Shown here: piece by piece, positions 13,431-21,850 of the stretch
How the letters are laid out: every line of letters begins with the position of its first letter
Position numbering within the stretch: position 1 is the stretch's first letter
Origin: a virus
Length of the DNA stretch: 22,803 nt
IMG/VR virus record: IMGVR_UViG_3300035698_018046
Location: 1-22,803 of that record
Direction: 5' to 3' (one strand)
Notes under the pieces: generated by a model
Seen by the model: only the letters and a program-made list of their open reading frames with translations
Databases searched by the model: none
What the model was told of the DNA's origin: nothing
Position numbers and translations under genes: made by a program

Positions 13431-16400
13431 TTATCCGTTTATAAATCCACCGGCTGATATAGCCCCAGTTCTAAGTATTGTGATATTATTAACGATAATA
13501 CCCATACCGCGTATGGGTTCAACATAAGTATCAAGAACACCAATTTGGTTATCTATAATCTCAGATGTATTATTTTCATCATCCATTTTATTGAAGTAAT
13601 TATATAATCCATTTTTACTTACATATGTTTCACAAATAACATCAGCTCTAAGTTTTATCTCAGCTCTAACATCAGGTGTGTTAAATTTCCATTGATAATC
13701 TAACAACATTCTTGATAATTCTCTTTCTAGTTCAATAAGAACTTCTCTTACGTGAATATAAGAAAGTGCTGATGAATAAAGAACTTGTCCAGTATTCTCT
13801 GTTTCGATTATATATCCTCTATTTCTTTTGAATACAATAGGATTCATTTGAGCTAGATTTAAATTCTCTATATCAGATGGTGAATAATCCATTTCCAATC
13901 CAGCGATATTAGTAATTCTACCATTTGTAACACCCGCTGCAATAGTCCAAGGAGTAATTGCAGTAACATTTGAGATATGTTTTCTCATGTATGTTGTAGC
14001 GGCATAAGACGCTGGCGGCATATCCAATGGTCTTCCATTATCATTCACTGTTAAGTAAGGTGTGAAATATCCAACTGTTGTTGTTCCGGCTCCCTCTCCA
14101 AATGAGTAAAGGAAAGCTGGGTTACTTTCTGGGTCACCACCTTGGCCTATGAATGAAGTTTGTAATGTTCCCTCACTATCTACAAAAGATGGTGATGATG
14201 AATTTTTGAAACTTCTCAACGAAGGCATATTTATGAACCCAAAGGCATCTAATCTATCTCCACAGATATCTACCAATTGTTGTTTAGATCTTTCAACCAA
14301 ACCAAGTCCAAATGAATCAATTAAGTATCTGAAATCAATGGCTTCTTTGTTAGTAAGAGCTTTGAACATTGGTGTTCCTTTAGCTACTAAGTTTAAGATT
14401 TGATTTTGTCTATCTTCTGTACCATCTGGTAATGAATTTCCTCTTACTTTAAAACCTTTAAGTGATAGAGCCTTGTATGTAGTAGCATAATTATCTATTC
14501 CAACATATCTCATTGATTGTAAATCATCTGTACCATAAGTATAAACTTTTATTCTTGAATCACAAGTTATCTCAGATAATGATGTGTCTCCTGAATATTG
14601 TCTTTTGCTTAGTATTCTAGTAAGTTTCCTCGCAACTTGACCAGCTTCTAAAACAACATCTGTATCAACATATGCTTCAAGGAAGTCACCGATTTTTACT
14701 TCAGTATATCTATCAGCTTTTACTAAAACTTTGTTGTTTTCTCTAACATAACCACTTGGCACTTCTATCTCAAGTGATTGTTTAAGGTTAGATTTTGATG
14801 ATTGTATAAATATTGTATTATTCGCTGTTGTGTTTATAGAATTTGTGGCTTCTAGTAATTCATCAGTGAAGTTTACTATCATATCACCATCATTTTCTAT
14901 ATACATTTTAAGGTATATTAAATCAGAATAATCATATACTAAATCAACATCAAATAAATCTTCTGCAACTACTTCTTCGTTAACTTGGTAGGCATAAAAA
15001 TCACCACCCGTATATCCAAGTGCAATAGCTAATAATGAAGGACTTAATGATGTTACCTCATCTGTCATTATTGTGAATGTTCCTGGGTTATTTAATGAAC
15101 TAGGAACTAAAATTTGTTCTCCTGTTTGTAGAGCCATCTCTAAACTAACTGTATCGGTTGATCCAAAAACTACATAGTCATACCCAGCATAAGAGAAAGT
15201 TGGACTACCATTTGGTGAGTCTTCGCCATCTACAAATGTTATTGTAACTGTTTCTCCTAATAAGGCATTAGTGGTTCCAGTTGAATCAACATATAGTCTA
15301 TTTGTATTAAATGTATCTTTTGTATTTATTATTCCATCATAGAACCTACTATATAATAAGGAGTCTTTGGCAACAACCCCCATACCACTTAGATCAGCAG
15401 TATTATTTGTTGTTTCTAATCCATCTTCTCCGAATATTATTTCATTATCAACTGTATATATAACTAAGTAACCATCAACAACATCTACTAAATCCGATGA
15501 TGTTAATGTTGTTTGTAATTCGAATGATTTATTTTCGAATGTAGAAGTTACTATGTTTGATATAGAAGCATCTTCTAATCTATATTTTATAGAATAATTT
15601 GTTGGTCCTAAGTTCATAGCCATTTTATCTAAGTTGGCACTATCTAATAAATTAACTAATCTATTAAAAAGTTTAAATCTTCTATATTGTTTATAATTCT
15701 TAACATCAGGTGTTGTGTTTGTTCCTAAGAATTCAAATGTTAGTTTACCACTACCATTATCTAATATCGTTAAATCAGTTCCTAATACCAAATCCACATA
15801 ACCAATATCACTCATTGATACTTCTACTGGTGTAACACTAGATGTTGCGAAATAACCAGCTGGCGTAACATCAAAATCTACGTAACTCAAAACGATATCC
15901 GTTGATAATACACTAGGTGAATCACCAGCGGTGAATGATTTATTTAACTTTATCTCACCATCATCTCCTAATATAAGAGCCACTTTATAAGAAGCGGTTG
16001 CTGATGTTGTTGGATAATCTGTATTATTAATAGATACTGAAACAGTACCAGGAGCTATATCTATTTTTTCATCACCAATTATGGTAAAAGAACCCTCATC
16101 TACGACATGGCTAACACCTATTTTTGTTTCATTTATTATAACAGACCCAACATCTAAATTAACTCCATATATAGAGTTCTCAGAGAACCAAGCCGTTCTA
16201 TTGTCAAAAAGTACAACTCCATCATCATCAAGTGTGCTAGTAGTTAAATCACCACCATAAGCGTGTTTTTCTTGTCCTGTATATGAAAATCCGGAAGATG
16301 TGTTACCAAGAAATGATGTAACATTACCAGGCAAATCTAAAGGAGTTGCTGTTATTTCTATTTCTTCTGAAATAGTCTCTTTATATGATAAAAATTCTAT

Positions 16401-17363
16401 ATCTTTTTCATTTACACCAACTACTGTGTTTCCTAGTAAATCTATTTTACCATTGTAAAATTCTTCTTCGATTAAATCGTTGTTGAATGCACAAAATAAA
16501 CCAGTTGTATCTGTATCTCTATTTATTGTTGTTTCAATAAATATATTTGTTCCATTAAGATCTCTGAAATAAGGTATCAATGATACTCCTTCATAATAAG
16601 ATAATAATGTTATATTTCTATCATTTGCAAAATTTCTAACTTGTTCTTTTAATAAACCAGACGGGTTAAAATATTCACTCCATCTTGGATCCACTGACAA
16701 TTCTTGGTAATTTGACCAATCACCACCAACCACTATTACGTCTAATAAATAATCAGATGCGTAATCTTGTGCGTTAACATAAGGAGGCATTTTCTCAACT
16801 GATCCATACCATTCTAATAGTGTTCTATCAAATCCACTTCTTGATGATTTGAAAACAAATGCCGTTATTGGTCTATCGGATAAATTTGTTAAATTAAATG
16901 CTCTTTCAGAATAACCTGTGTTACCTGATGTTAAATTTATAAAAGATTCTGTGTCTCTTTTCCAAAATCCAGTTGTATCGAATAACCTTCTATAAGGTCC
17001 TTCTCTTTTTATATCATTATCATATACAGCAGCTGATGAAAGTGATTTGTACTCAACCGTGTCTAATTCATCATCTGTTAATAATAAGTTCATAACGAAG
17101 ACCGGGGCCGTTTCTAACATTTTAGAAACTGTTCTATGAAAGAAAGATCCTTTTCTTTCTAACCCTCTGTCTAATTGACCAAAGATAGATTCAAGTGATT
17201 GAATAGATGTTAATCTTATAGGAGCATTGAATGGGCCTTTTTTAGAAACACCTATAACAAGATTAGTTAAACCCTCGACAATAGGTGAGGAAGTTAATGA
17301 TTCGTCATATTCTTCTATGAATATACCTGGTCTATTATATTTTCCAATTTGAATATTTGCCAT
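13431..17363 (-). CDS. 18: Tail sheath protein, about twice the usual length (T4 gp18-like)
   Basis: A 1310-residue protein with both ends typical of contractile tail sheaths. The N-terminus reads NRPGIFIEEYDESLTSSP with VIGVSKKGPFNAPIRLTS. The C-terminal part (about 960-1310) includes the CGDRLDAFGFIN segment near 1033-1044, then ALSYIHVREVLIELERELS and WKFNTPDVRAEIKLRADVI (about 1194-1250), and ends TILRTGAISAGGFING. These make the inner sheath ring that contacts the tube and contracts on infection. T4 gp18 is 659 residues. The extra length is a long insertion, roughly residues 320-960, rich in Thr, Ser, Asp and beta strands with no catalytic motif, probably one or more domains projecting outward. 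It ends 9 bases before a terminator. The gene is intact; the plus-strand frame at 14149-14403 is a shadow. Confidence 0.93.
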   Translation of the reverse strand: MANIQIGKYNRPGIFIEEYDESLTSSPIVEGLTNLVIGVSKKGPFNAPIRLTSIQSLESIFGQLDRGLERKGSFFHRTVSKMLETAPVFVMNLLLTDDELDTVEYKSLSSAAVYDNDIKREGPYRRLFDTTGFWKRDTESFINLTSGNTGYSERAFNLTNLSDRPITAFVFKSSRSGFDRTLLEWYGSVEKMPPYVNAQDYASDYLLDVIVVGGDWSNYQELSVDPRWSEYFNPSGLLKEQVRNFANDRNITLLSYYEGVSLIPYFRDLNGTNIFIETTINRDTDTTGLFCAFNNDLIEEEFYNGKIDLLGNTVVGVNEKDIEFLSYKETISEEIEITATPLDLPGNVTSFLGNTSSGFSYTGQEKHAYGGDLTTSTLDDDGVVLFDNRTAWFSENSIYGVNLDVGSVIINETKIGVSHVVDEGSFTIIGDEKIDIAPGTVSVSINNTDYPTTSATASYKVALILGDDGEIKLNKSFTAGDSPSVLSTDIVLSYVDFDVTPAGYFATSSVTPVEVSMSDIGYVDLVLGTDLTILDNGSGKLTFEFLGTNTTPDVKNYKQYRRFKLFNRLVNLLDSANLDKMAMNLGPTNYSIKYRLEDASISNIVTSTFENKSFELQTTLTSSDLVDVVDGYLVIYTVDNEIIFGEDGLETTNNTADLSGMGVVAKDSLLYSRFYDGIINTKDTFNTNRLYVDSTGTTNALLGETVTITFVDGEDSPNGSPTFSYAGYDYVVFGSTDTVSLEMALQTGEQILVPSSLNNPGTFTIMTDEVTSLSPSLLAIALGYTGGDFYAYQVNEEVVAEDLFDVDLVYDYSDLIYLKMYIENDGDMIVNFTDELLEATNSINTTANNTIFIQSSKSNLKQSLEIEVPSGYVRENNKVLVKADRYTEVKIGDFLEAYVDTDVVLEAGQVARKLTRILSKRQYSGDTSLSEITCDSRIKVYTYGTDDLQSMRYVGIDNYATTYKALSLKGFKVRGNSLPDGTEDRQNQILNLVAKGTPMFKALTNKEAIDFRYLIDSFGLGLVERSKQQLVDICGDRLDAFGFINMPSLRSFKNSSSPSFVDSEGTLQTSFIGQGGDPESNPAFLYSFGEGAGTTTVGYFTPYLTVNDNGRPLDMPPASYAATTYMRKHISNVTAITPWTIAAGVTNGRITNIAGLEMDYSPSDIENLNLAQMNPIVFKRNRGYIIETENTGQVLYSSALSYIHVREVLIELERELSRMLLDYQWKFNTPDVRAEIKLRADVICETYVSKNGLYNYFNKMDDENNTSEIIDNQIGVLDTYVEPIRGMGIIVNNITILRTGAISAGGFING

Positions 17364-17434
17364 ATTTCTGTATTAATTTTTATTTAAAGTATATATAAAA
17401 ACTTGAAAACGACATTTTTTCTATTTTATAGATA

Positions 17435-17959
17435 TTATTGAATCTTCTCTATCCAGTTTTCCATGTCGGACTTTATCTTAATCATCCTTTCTTCGTGTTC
17501 TTTCTCTAATTCTGGTAATCCCTTTTTCTTATCGTTTGTTTTCGATTTTATATCATTTATTTGATCTTTTACTTTAGATATTCGATCATTTATTGATGGT
17601 TTTGACTCATCACTAGCGTCTGATAATCTATCATTCAACTCTTTTACCTCTAGGTATTTCTCACTTTCTTTTACCTTTAAATCTTCTATTGATTTTTTCA
17701 TAGAGGCTATTCCAGAGTAACTGACAAGAAATTCATTCCTATCACCATCTTTGCCTACTATTTTTTCTAATTCTCCTTGTGGAACATCATCGGATTTATA
17801 TAAATTATCAATCGCTGATTTTTTAGAATTAAAATCTGATAATTTAATTTTTAAATCATTTAATTTTTCTTTAGACATCTTCACTGATGCTTCGTCAGTA
17901 TCTGTTATCTCAAATTCATCAGATTCAATGAATAATTTGTATTTTTTTATAATCTTCAT
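17435..17959 (-). CDS. Coiled-coil protein of unknown function
   Basis: A 174-residue protein, almost entirely charged helix. Residues about 30-170 carry many heptad-like stretches (KLNDLKIKLSDFNSKKSAI, EDLKVKESEKYLEVKELNDR, DRISKVKDQINDIKSK), so a coiled coil or helical bundle is likely. The N-terminus MKIIKKYKLFIESDE fits the recurrent pattern with F-I-E near position 12. It starts three bases after the stop of the 1034-residue protein, so the two are co-translated, and it precedes the sheath gene by 71 bases. It could be a scaffold-like or assembly partner of the large upstream protein. The plus-strand frame at 17751-17966 is a shadow. Confidence 0.78.
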   Translation of the reverse strand: MKIIKKYKLFIESDEFEITDTDEASVKMSKEKLNDLKIKLSDFNSKKSAIDNLYKSDDVPQGELEKIVGKDGDRNEFLVSYSGIASMKKSIEDLKVKESEKYLEVKELNDRLSDASDESKPSINDRISKVKDQINDIKSKTNDKKKGLPELEKEHEERMIKIKSDMENWIEKIQ

Positions 17960-17962
17960 TTT

Positions 17963-20900
17963 TTAATATTTCTTTAATATTTCTATCATACCACCATAAT
18001 TACTACTATCTCCATTTTCTTTACCTATGCTTGTTGGTGTTTCTGATGGTACCTTAATAATATCACCACCACCATCTTTAAGAGAATAGAATTCCTTTAT
18101 ATCAAATGAATCACTAATCAGTTCTACTTCATTAATTTTTGTCGCAAATTTGGATACATCTATAGACTTTATATCAAATGAGGTTACTTGTGTATCATCA
18201 AATGTTTTTTTATCTATTTTTCCAAAAAACATTTCAGATTTTTGGAAATTCATACCTTTTATAGCACCTTCTACTATTTTGAAATCCTCTTTGCAATATT
18301 TTGCAATATTTTGAAAAGATTTAGAATATTTCAGATATACGCTATCTTCATTCTCTTTTATGAAAATTATATAGTAGATATTATCATCTGATAATTTAAT
18401 AGAATGTATTGATCTATGTTTATTTTCTATACTTTTAACAGACTCAAATTTAGCAGTTACTCTTTCACTAGGCTTTATTTCCACTTCTTCCACATCATCA
18501 ACAGGTTTCTTACCATCAGTAGGTTTATTATCACCAGGGTTTTTATCTCCATCTTTAATACCAAAATATTTTTCTATGAATATTTTCTGAGCACCTTTTT
18601 TATATAATTTGGTATCACCATCTAATAAATCATTAATAAACTTTAATAAAACCTTTCCGCCTCCTTTTAGTTTTCTACCATCACCCATATTTATAGATGT
18701 GTCTTTGTCGAATATTTTTTTATATTCATCATCCTTTATTATATCTAATATAGCCCCTTCGAATTTATCAAACATCTTATTATTTCTCCAAGGCCCACTA
18801 CCAGGAGTATCAGGAGATGAATTACCACTACCCATGTTTGTATATTCTCTAAACACACTATTTGATACTTTTCCACCGGATCTTCCTGATGGTATCACTA
18901 AGGTTGTATAAATTTTATATGCTTGGTTGAATAATTTAACAACTTCAATTATGTGACCGAATGGTATTTCTTTTATCTTATTTTTTGATTCCTCAGCAGT
19001 TTTCTTTATATCTTCAACATCAGATTTCTCTATTATCCATCTATCATAATCCATTTCTCTTGAGAAATATTCTTTTATTTCAGTAGATGTTCTATCAACC
19101 TTTGCTTTTACAAACTCATTCATCTTCATGAAAGATTTGTAATTTGATAACTTTTCATTCTTCTCAAAATCTGTATTTATTAATTTAGTAAATAATTTAT
19201 TGAATGTCTCTAGTGGTTTTCCAATTATTCCTAAACCACCATACATATATTGTCCTTCAAATTGTAGTGAAAATTTAGCGAATCTTGAAATTTTATCAGA
19301 ATATACTTGTCTTTTTCTTATATCTGATATTTCGGCCATTCCTTCAAATAACTCACCAATATCACCCATTCTATTGAACGTTTCTTTTATATCAATCATA
19401 AATAACTTTATAGCCTTCGAGTTTACGGATTTACCAGAAATATCCAGTTCTTTTGCTTTTGTTATTATGTCACCTAAAAACTCTCCATCTACTCCATTAT
19501 CACTAAGAACTTTTATTTGTTTTTTTATCTTAGATAATGCTTTATTAAGTTGTTCTTCTTCCACTGAAAGTTCGGTTCTTTTTTCTAAAATAGATTCTGA
19601 ACTGAAAAAACTAAAAGATTCTTTTACTGTTGTCATACTAGGCTCACTAATTTTGACCTTTGATTTTTCTCCCTTTTTCGGTAGTTTAGGAGTTGGTGAT
19701 TTTATAGAAACCACTTTCCCTTGGTTTGTTATAACATCTTCTTCAGATTGGTATTTTTTACCATAATATTCGATAGCTTCCTTTTTTGTATCAAGGATTA
19801 TTGCTTTGCTAAGTATTGTATTTATATTTGTTGGTATTTGATTCTTTACCGGTGGTGTCAAAAACTCAACCCTACTACTAACATCACAACTTCCTATCTG
19901 CGTTTTGTAAAAATTATAATTTCTAGATGGCATAACTAACCACTTTCCCTTTATATTAGCATTAAACCAAGCTACTTCTTTTTCATTTAATTTAAAATCT
20001 TTGTTACTATTTATTACACTTTCTATATCTTTTAATTGAGCAAAGATATATTTAGATATTCTAACTATTATTTCTTTATTAAATGGTAAAATCTTTGGTG
20101 TTGATTTCCCTACATATCTTTTATTTGTAGTATCATATTTTGGTATATTAACTACCAATTCACCACTTTCATTTAATTCTATTAATTTTTTAGTTTTTCT
20201 ATACATTATACTATTTCCAGATATTTCCAAAATAGGCCATTTTGATACTTTACTATCCGATAATAAATTATTTGTGAATTTTTTATCACTTGGTCTGAAT
20301 TCATTTATAGATTTTATTATATTACTAAGAACATAATTTATACTTTTATTAGTCTTCTTATCATCCGCATCCTTTTCGGCCGTAGTTATAACATTATTTT
20401 TATTATCTATTACTAATTTTAGATTTTTTAGAATAGATATCATTTCAGAATATTTTATTTTTGGCATTTCCACAAGGCCAGGATCTTTATCAGATCCTTC
20501 TTCATCTCCCTCATCTTCTTTTTCTTCATCTTCTTCCTCATCAAATTCGGTTTCACCATCTTCTTCATTGAAGGTTTTAAGGAATTTTAAGAAATCTTCC
20601 AATTGTTTTATAAGTTCTAATTTAGCTTCTTCTGATATATCATATTTTCCATCTTTTAATGATGTTTTTGATATTTTATATTCTTTAACCCAAGTTATTA
20701 AATTCTTTGTTTGTATAATTAAGTATTTTACTTTTCTACCTTCAAAAACAGAATCTCTTAAATCACCCAATAGTTGTGATAATGTGACAAATCCAATCAC
20801 TTCGGTCTCTTCTGAGGCATTTTTTATAGAATCTAATAGAATAGCATTAAATTCAGCTTTTATAGCTCTAGACTTTGATCCTATCTTTATTGTATTTGCG

Positions 20901-21067
20901 CCAATTTGCATTTTTCTTGATATCGAATTCAATAACCTACCAACCAGAGAGTCTCCCCAGTTTATATCATTACCCATTGGGCCACTACCCTCACCAGACA
21001 TATCAAATTTTTCAAAAATTTTATTTTCTTTGTTTAAAAATTTATCTCTACCTTTTAAAAACTTCAT
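17963..21067 (-). CDS. Large protein of unknown function, probably structural or head-packaged
   Basis: A 1034-residue protein without a family I can name. It begins MKFLKGRDKFLNKENKIFEK, a longer version of the recurrent N-terminus with I-F-E at 17-19. A Gly-rich stretch and NDINWGDSLVGRLLNSI follow (about 33-49). A highly acidic low-complexity segment lies at about 169-200 (EFDEEEDEEKEDEGDEEG). Later come helical regions, a Gly/Ser/Pro-rich loop near 750 (NMGSGNSSPDTPGSGPW) and a linker KNPGDNKPTDGKKPVDD near 845-861. A small beta-rich C-terminal domain ends the protein. No transmembrane segment or enzyme motif is seen. Size, modular build and place between two tail-region genes suggest a virion component. 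Seven plus-strand frames inside it are antisense shadows. Confidence 0.8.
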   Translation of the reverse strand: MKFLKGRDKFLNKENKIFEKFDMSGEGSGPMGNDINWGDSLVGRLLNSISRKMQIGANTIKIGSKSRAIKAEFNAILLDSIKNASEETEVIGFVTLSQLLGDLRDSVFEGRKVKYLIIQTKNLITWVKEYKISKTSLKDGKYDISEEAKLELIKQLEDFLKFLKTFNEEDGETEFDEEEDEEKEDEGDEEGSDKDPGLVEMPKIKYSEMISILKNLKLVIDNKNNVITTAEKDADDKKTNKSINYVLSNIIKSINEFRPSDKKFTNNLLSDSKVSKWPILEISGNSIMYRKTKKLIELNESGELVVNIPKYDTTNKRYVGKSTPKILPFNKEIIVRISKYIFAQLKDIESVINSNKDFKLNEKEVAWFNANIKGKWLVMPSRNYNFYKTQIGSCDVSSRVEFLTPPVKNQIPTNINTILSKAIILDTKKEAIEYYGKKYQSEEDVITNQGKVVSIKSPTPKLPKKGEKSKVKISEPSMTTVKESFSFFSSESILEKRTELSVEEEQLNKALSKIKKQIKVLSDNGVDGEFLGDIITKAKELDISGKSVNSKAIKLFMIDIKETFNRMGDIGELFEGMAEISDIRKRQVYSDKISRFAKFSLQFEGQYMYGGLGIIGKPLETFNKLFTKLINTDFEKNEKLSNYKSFMKMNEFVKAKVDRTSTEIKEYFSREMDYDRWIIEKSDVEDIKKTAEESKNKIKEIPFGHIIEVVKLFNQAYKIYTTLVIPSGRSGGKVSNSVFREYTNMGSGNSSPDTPGSGPWRNNKMFDKFEGAILDIIKDDEYKKIFDKDTSINMGDGRKLKGGGKVLLKFINDLLDGDTKLYKKGAQKIFIEKYFGIKDGDKNPGDNKPTDGKKPVDDVEEVEIKPSERVTAKFESVKSIENKHRSIHSIKLSDDNIYYIIFIKENEDSVYLKYSKSFQNIAKYCKEDFKIVEGAIKGMNFQKSEMFFGKIDKKTFDDTQVTSFDIKSIDVSKFATKINEVELISDSFDIKEFYSLKDGGGDIIKVPSETPTSIGKENGDSSNYGGMIEILKKY

Positions 21068-21086
21068 ACTATTACTTTATATTTTG

Positions 21087-21098
21087 TTTATATATTAA
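21087..21098 (-). promoter_or_regulatory. TTAATATATAAA element (minus) before the 1034-residue gene
   Basis: On the minus strand TTAATATATAAA spans 21098 to 21087, ending 19 bases before the ATG at 21067 and overlapping the last codons of the LRR gene. The spacing is close to that at 887 and 1340 on the other strand, which supports a shared promoter-like element. Confidence 0.35.
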
Positions 21099-21786
21099 TA
21101 TATCCTTCGACTTTATTAACCGATTCTTTTCCTATGTCTTCTAGGAATGAATTTAGTCTATCTAAAATAATAGCTGGGTTTCCATCAACCTTTCTAAAGA
21201 TGTCATAATCACTTAGAATTTCTATTTTATCCAAATCTTTAAATAATTTCCAGACTTCATAGACTGGATTATCATTACAATCAAAACCACCACCGACTGA
21301 AGTTGGAGAGCCCTCTAATGAAGTTAATTTGTTATTATGGCAATAAAAATCACCACCGACTGAAGTTGGAGCACCTTCTAATGAAGTTAATTTGTTATTA
21401 TGACAATAAAAATCACCACCGATCGACTTTGGAGCAAACTCTAGTGAAGTTAGTTTATTATCACTACAATAAAAACCTCCACCAACTGAAGTTGGGGAAC
21501 CTTCTAATGAAGTTAAATTATTATTATGACAATAAAAATTACCACCGACTGAAGTTGGAGCACCTTCTAATGAAGTTATTTGATTATCATAACAACTAAA
21601 ATCACCACTAACTTTTCTAAACTTCAGTGGAATTTTAGTTAATTCCTTCTTATATAAATAAACATCACCATCAACATCAATTGAATGGTCTTTATTTATA
21701 GTATAATTTTCGATATTATGCTTTTTACAGATGGTATGGATTTTCTCATCAGAATTAAAGTTTTCAAATATTTTTAAGTAATTCAT
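21088..21786 (-). CDS. Leucine-rich-repeat phage protein, paralogue 2
   Basis: A 232-residue protein with five nearly regular 21-residue repeats at about 71-173 of the form T-S-L-E-G-A/S-P-T-S-V-G-G-x-F-Y-C-x-x-N-x-L. The DNA behind them is also highly repetitive. The repeats give an LRR-like solenoid with a stack of Cys, Asn and Leu positions. An N-terminal cap (NYTINKDHSIDVDGDVYLYKKEL) and a C-terminal part (AIILDRLNSFLEDIG) match the shorter paralogue at 11028-11612. It begins MNYLKIFENFN, with I-F-E at 6-8, fitting the shared N-terminal tag. The role is unknown; protein binding is the usual LRR function. It is divergent from the gene at 21851 and 20 bases upstream of the 1034-residue gene. 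Confidence 0.85.
   Translation of the reverse strand: MNYLKIFENFNSDEKIHTICKKHNIENYTINKDHSIDVDGDVYLYKKELTKIPLKFRKVSGDFSCYDNQITSLEGAPTSVGGNFYCHNNNLTSLEGSPTSVGGGFYCSDNKLTSLEFAPKSIGGDFYCHNNKLTSLEGAPTSVGGDFYCHNNKLTSLEGSPTSVGGGFDCNDNPVYEVWKLFKDLDKIEILSDYDIFRKVDGNPAIILDRLNSFLEDIGKESVNKVEGYINI
21291..21605. repeat. 63-bp tandem DNA repeats inside the LRR gene
   Basis: The CACCGAC-type segment recurs at 21291, 21354, 21417, 21480 and 21543, exactly 63 bases apart, with strong identity across the units; the second and fifth units differ at few positions. A degenerate unit follows. This DNA encodes five 21-residue LRR repeats. Such repeats can expand or contract in frame by recombination. Confidence 0.9.
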
Positions 21787-21793
21787 AAATATA

Positions 21794-21805
21794 TTTATAT
21801 ATTAA
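21794..21805 (-). promoter_or_regulatory. TTAATATATAAA element (minus) before the LRR gene
   Basis: On the minus strand TTAATATATAAA spans 21805 to 21794, with seven bases to the ATG at 21786. It lies in the 64-base divergent gap between the LRR gene and the plus-strand gene at 21851; the plus-strand leader is likewise A/T-rich and lacks a Shine-Dalgarno sequence. Confidence 0.33.
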
Positions 21806-21850
21806 CCTCAAATACTTTGCTTTTTATATAATTTTCCGTATATTTATATT

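Noticed and set aside
14149-14403. 84-residue plus-strand frame inside the sheath
   Set aside because: Antisense to the conserved C-terminal part of the sheath.
18188-21144. Plus-strand open frames (18188, 18416, 18609, 19200, 19721, 20568, 20875) opposite the 1034-residue gene
   Set aside because: They lie antisense to one long continuous frame, have Phe/Ile/Ser-rich shadow composition, and overlap each other. No start context or family pattern.
21303-21599. 98-residue plus-strand frame with periodic sequence
   Set aside because: Its periodicity is the 63-bp DNA repeat of the LRR gene read antisense; the minus-strand frame is the sensible LRR one.
21291-21605. Possible variable repeat of a diversity-generating retroelement
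   Set aside because: No reverse transcriptase and no template repeat with adenine-specific changes in the window; the repeats are explained by the LRR protein.
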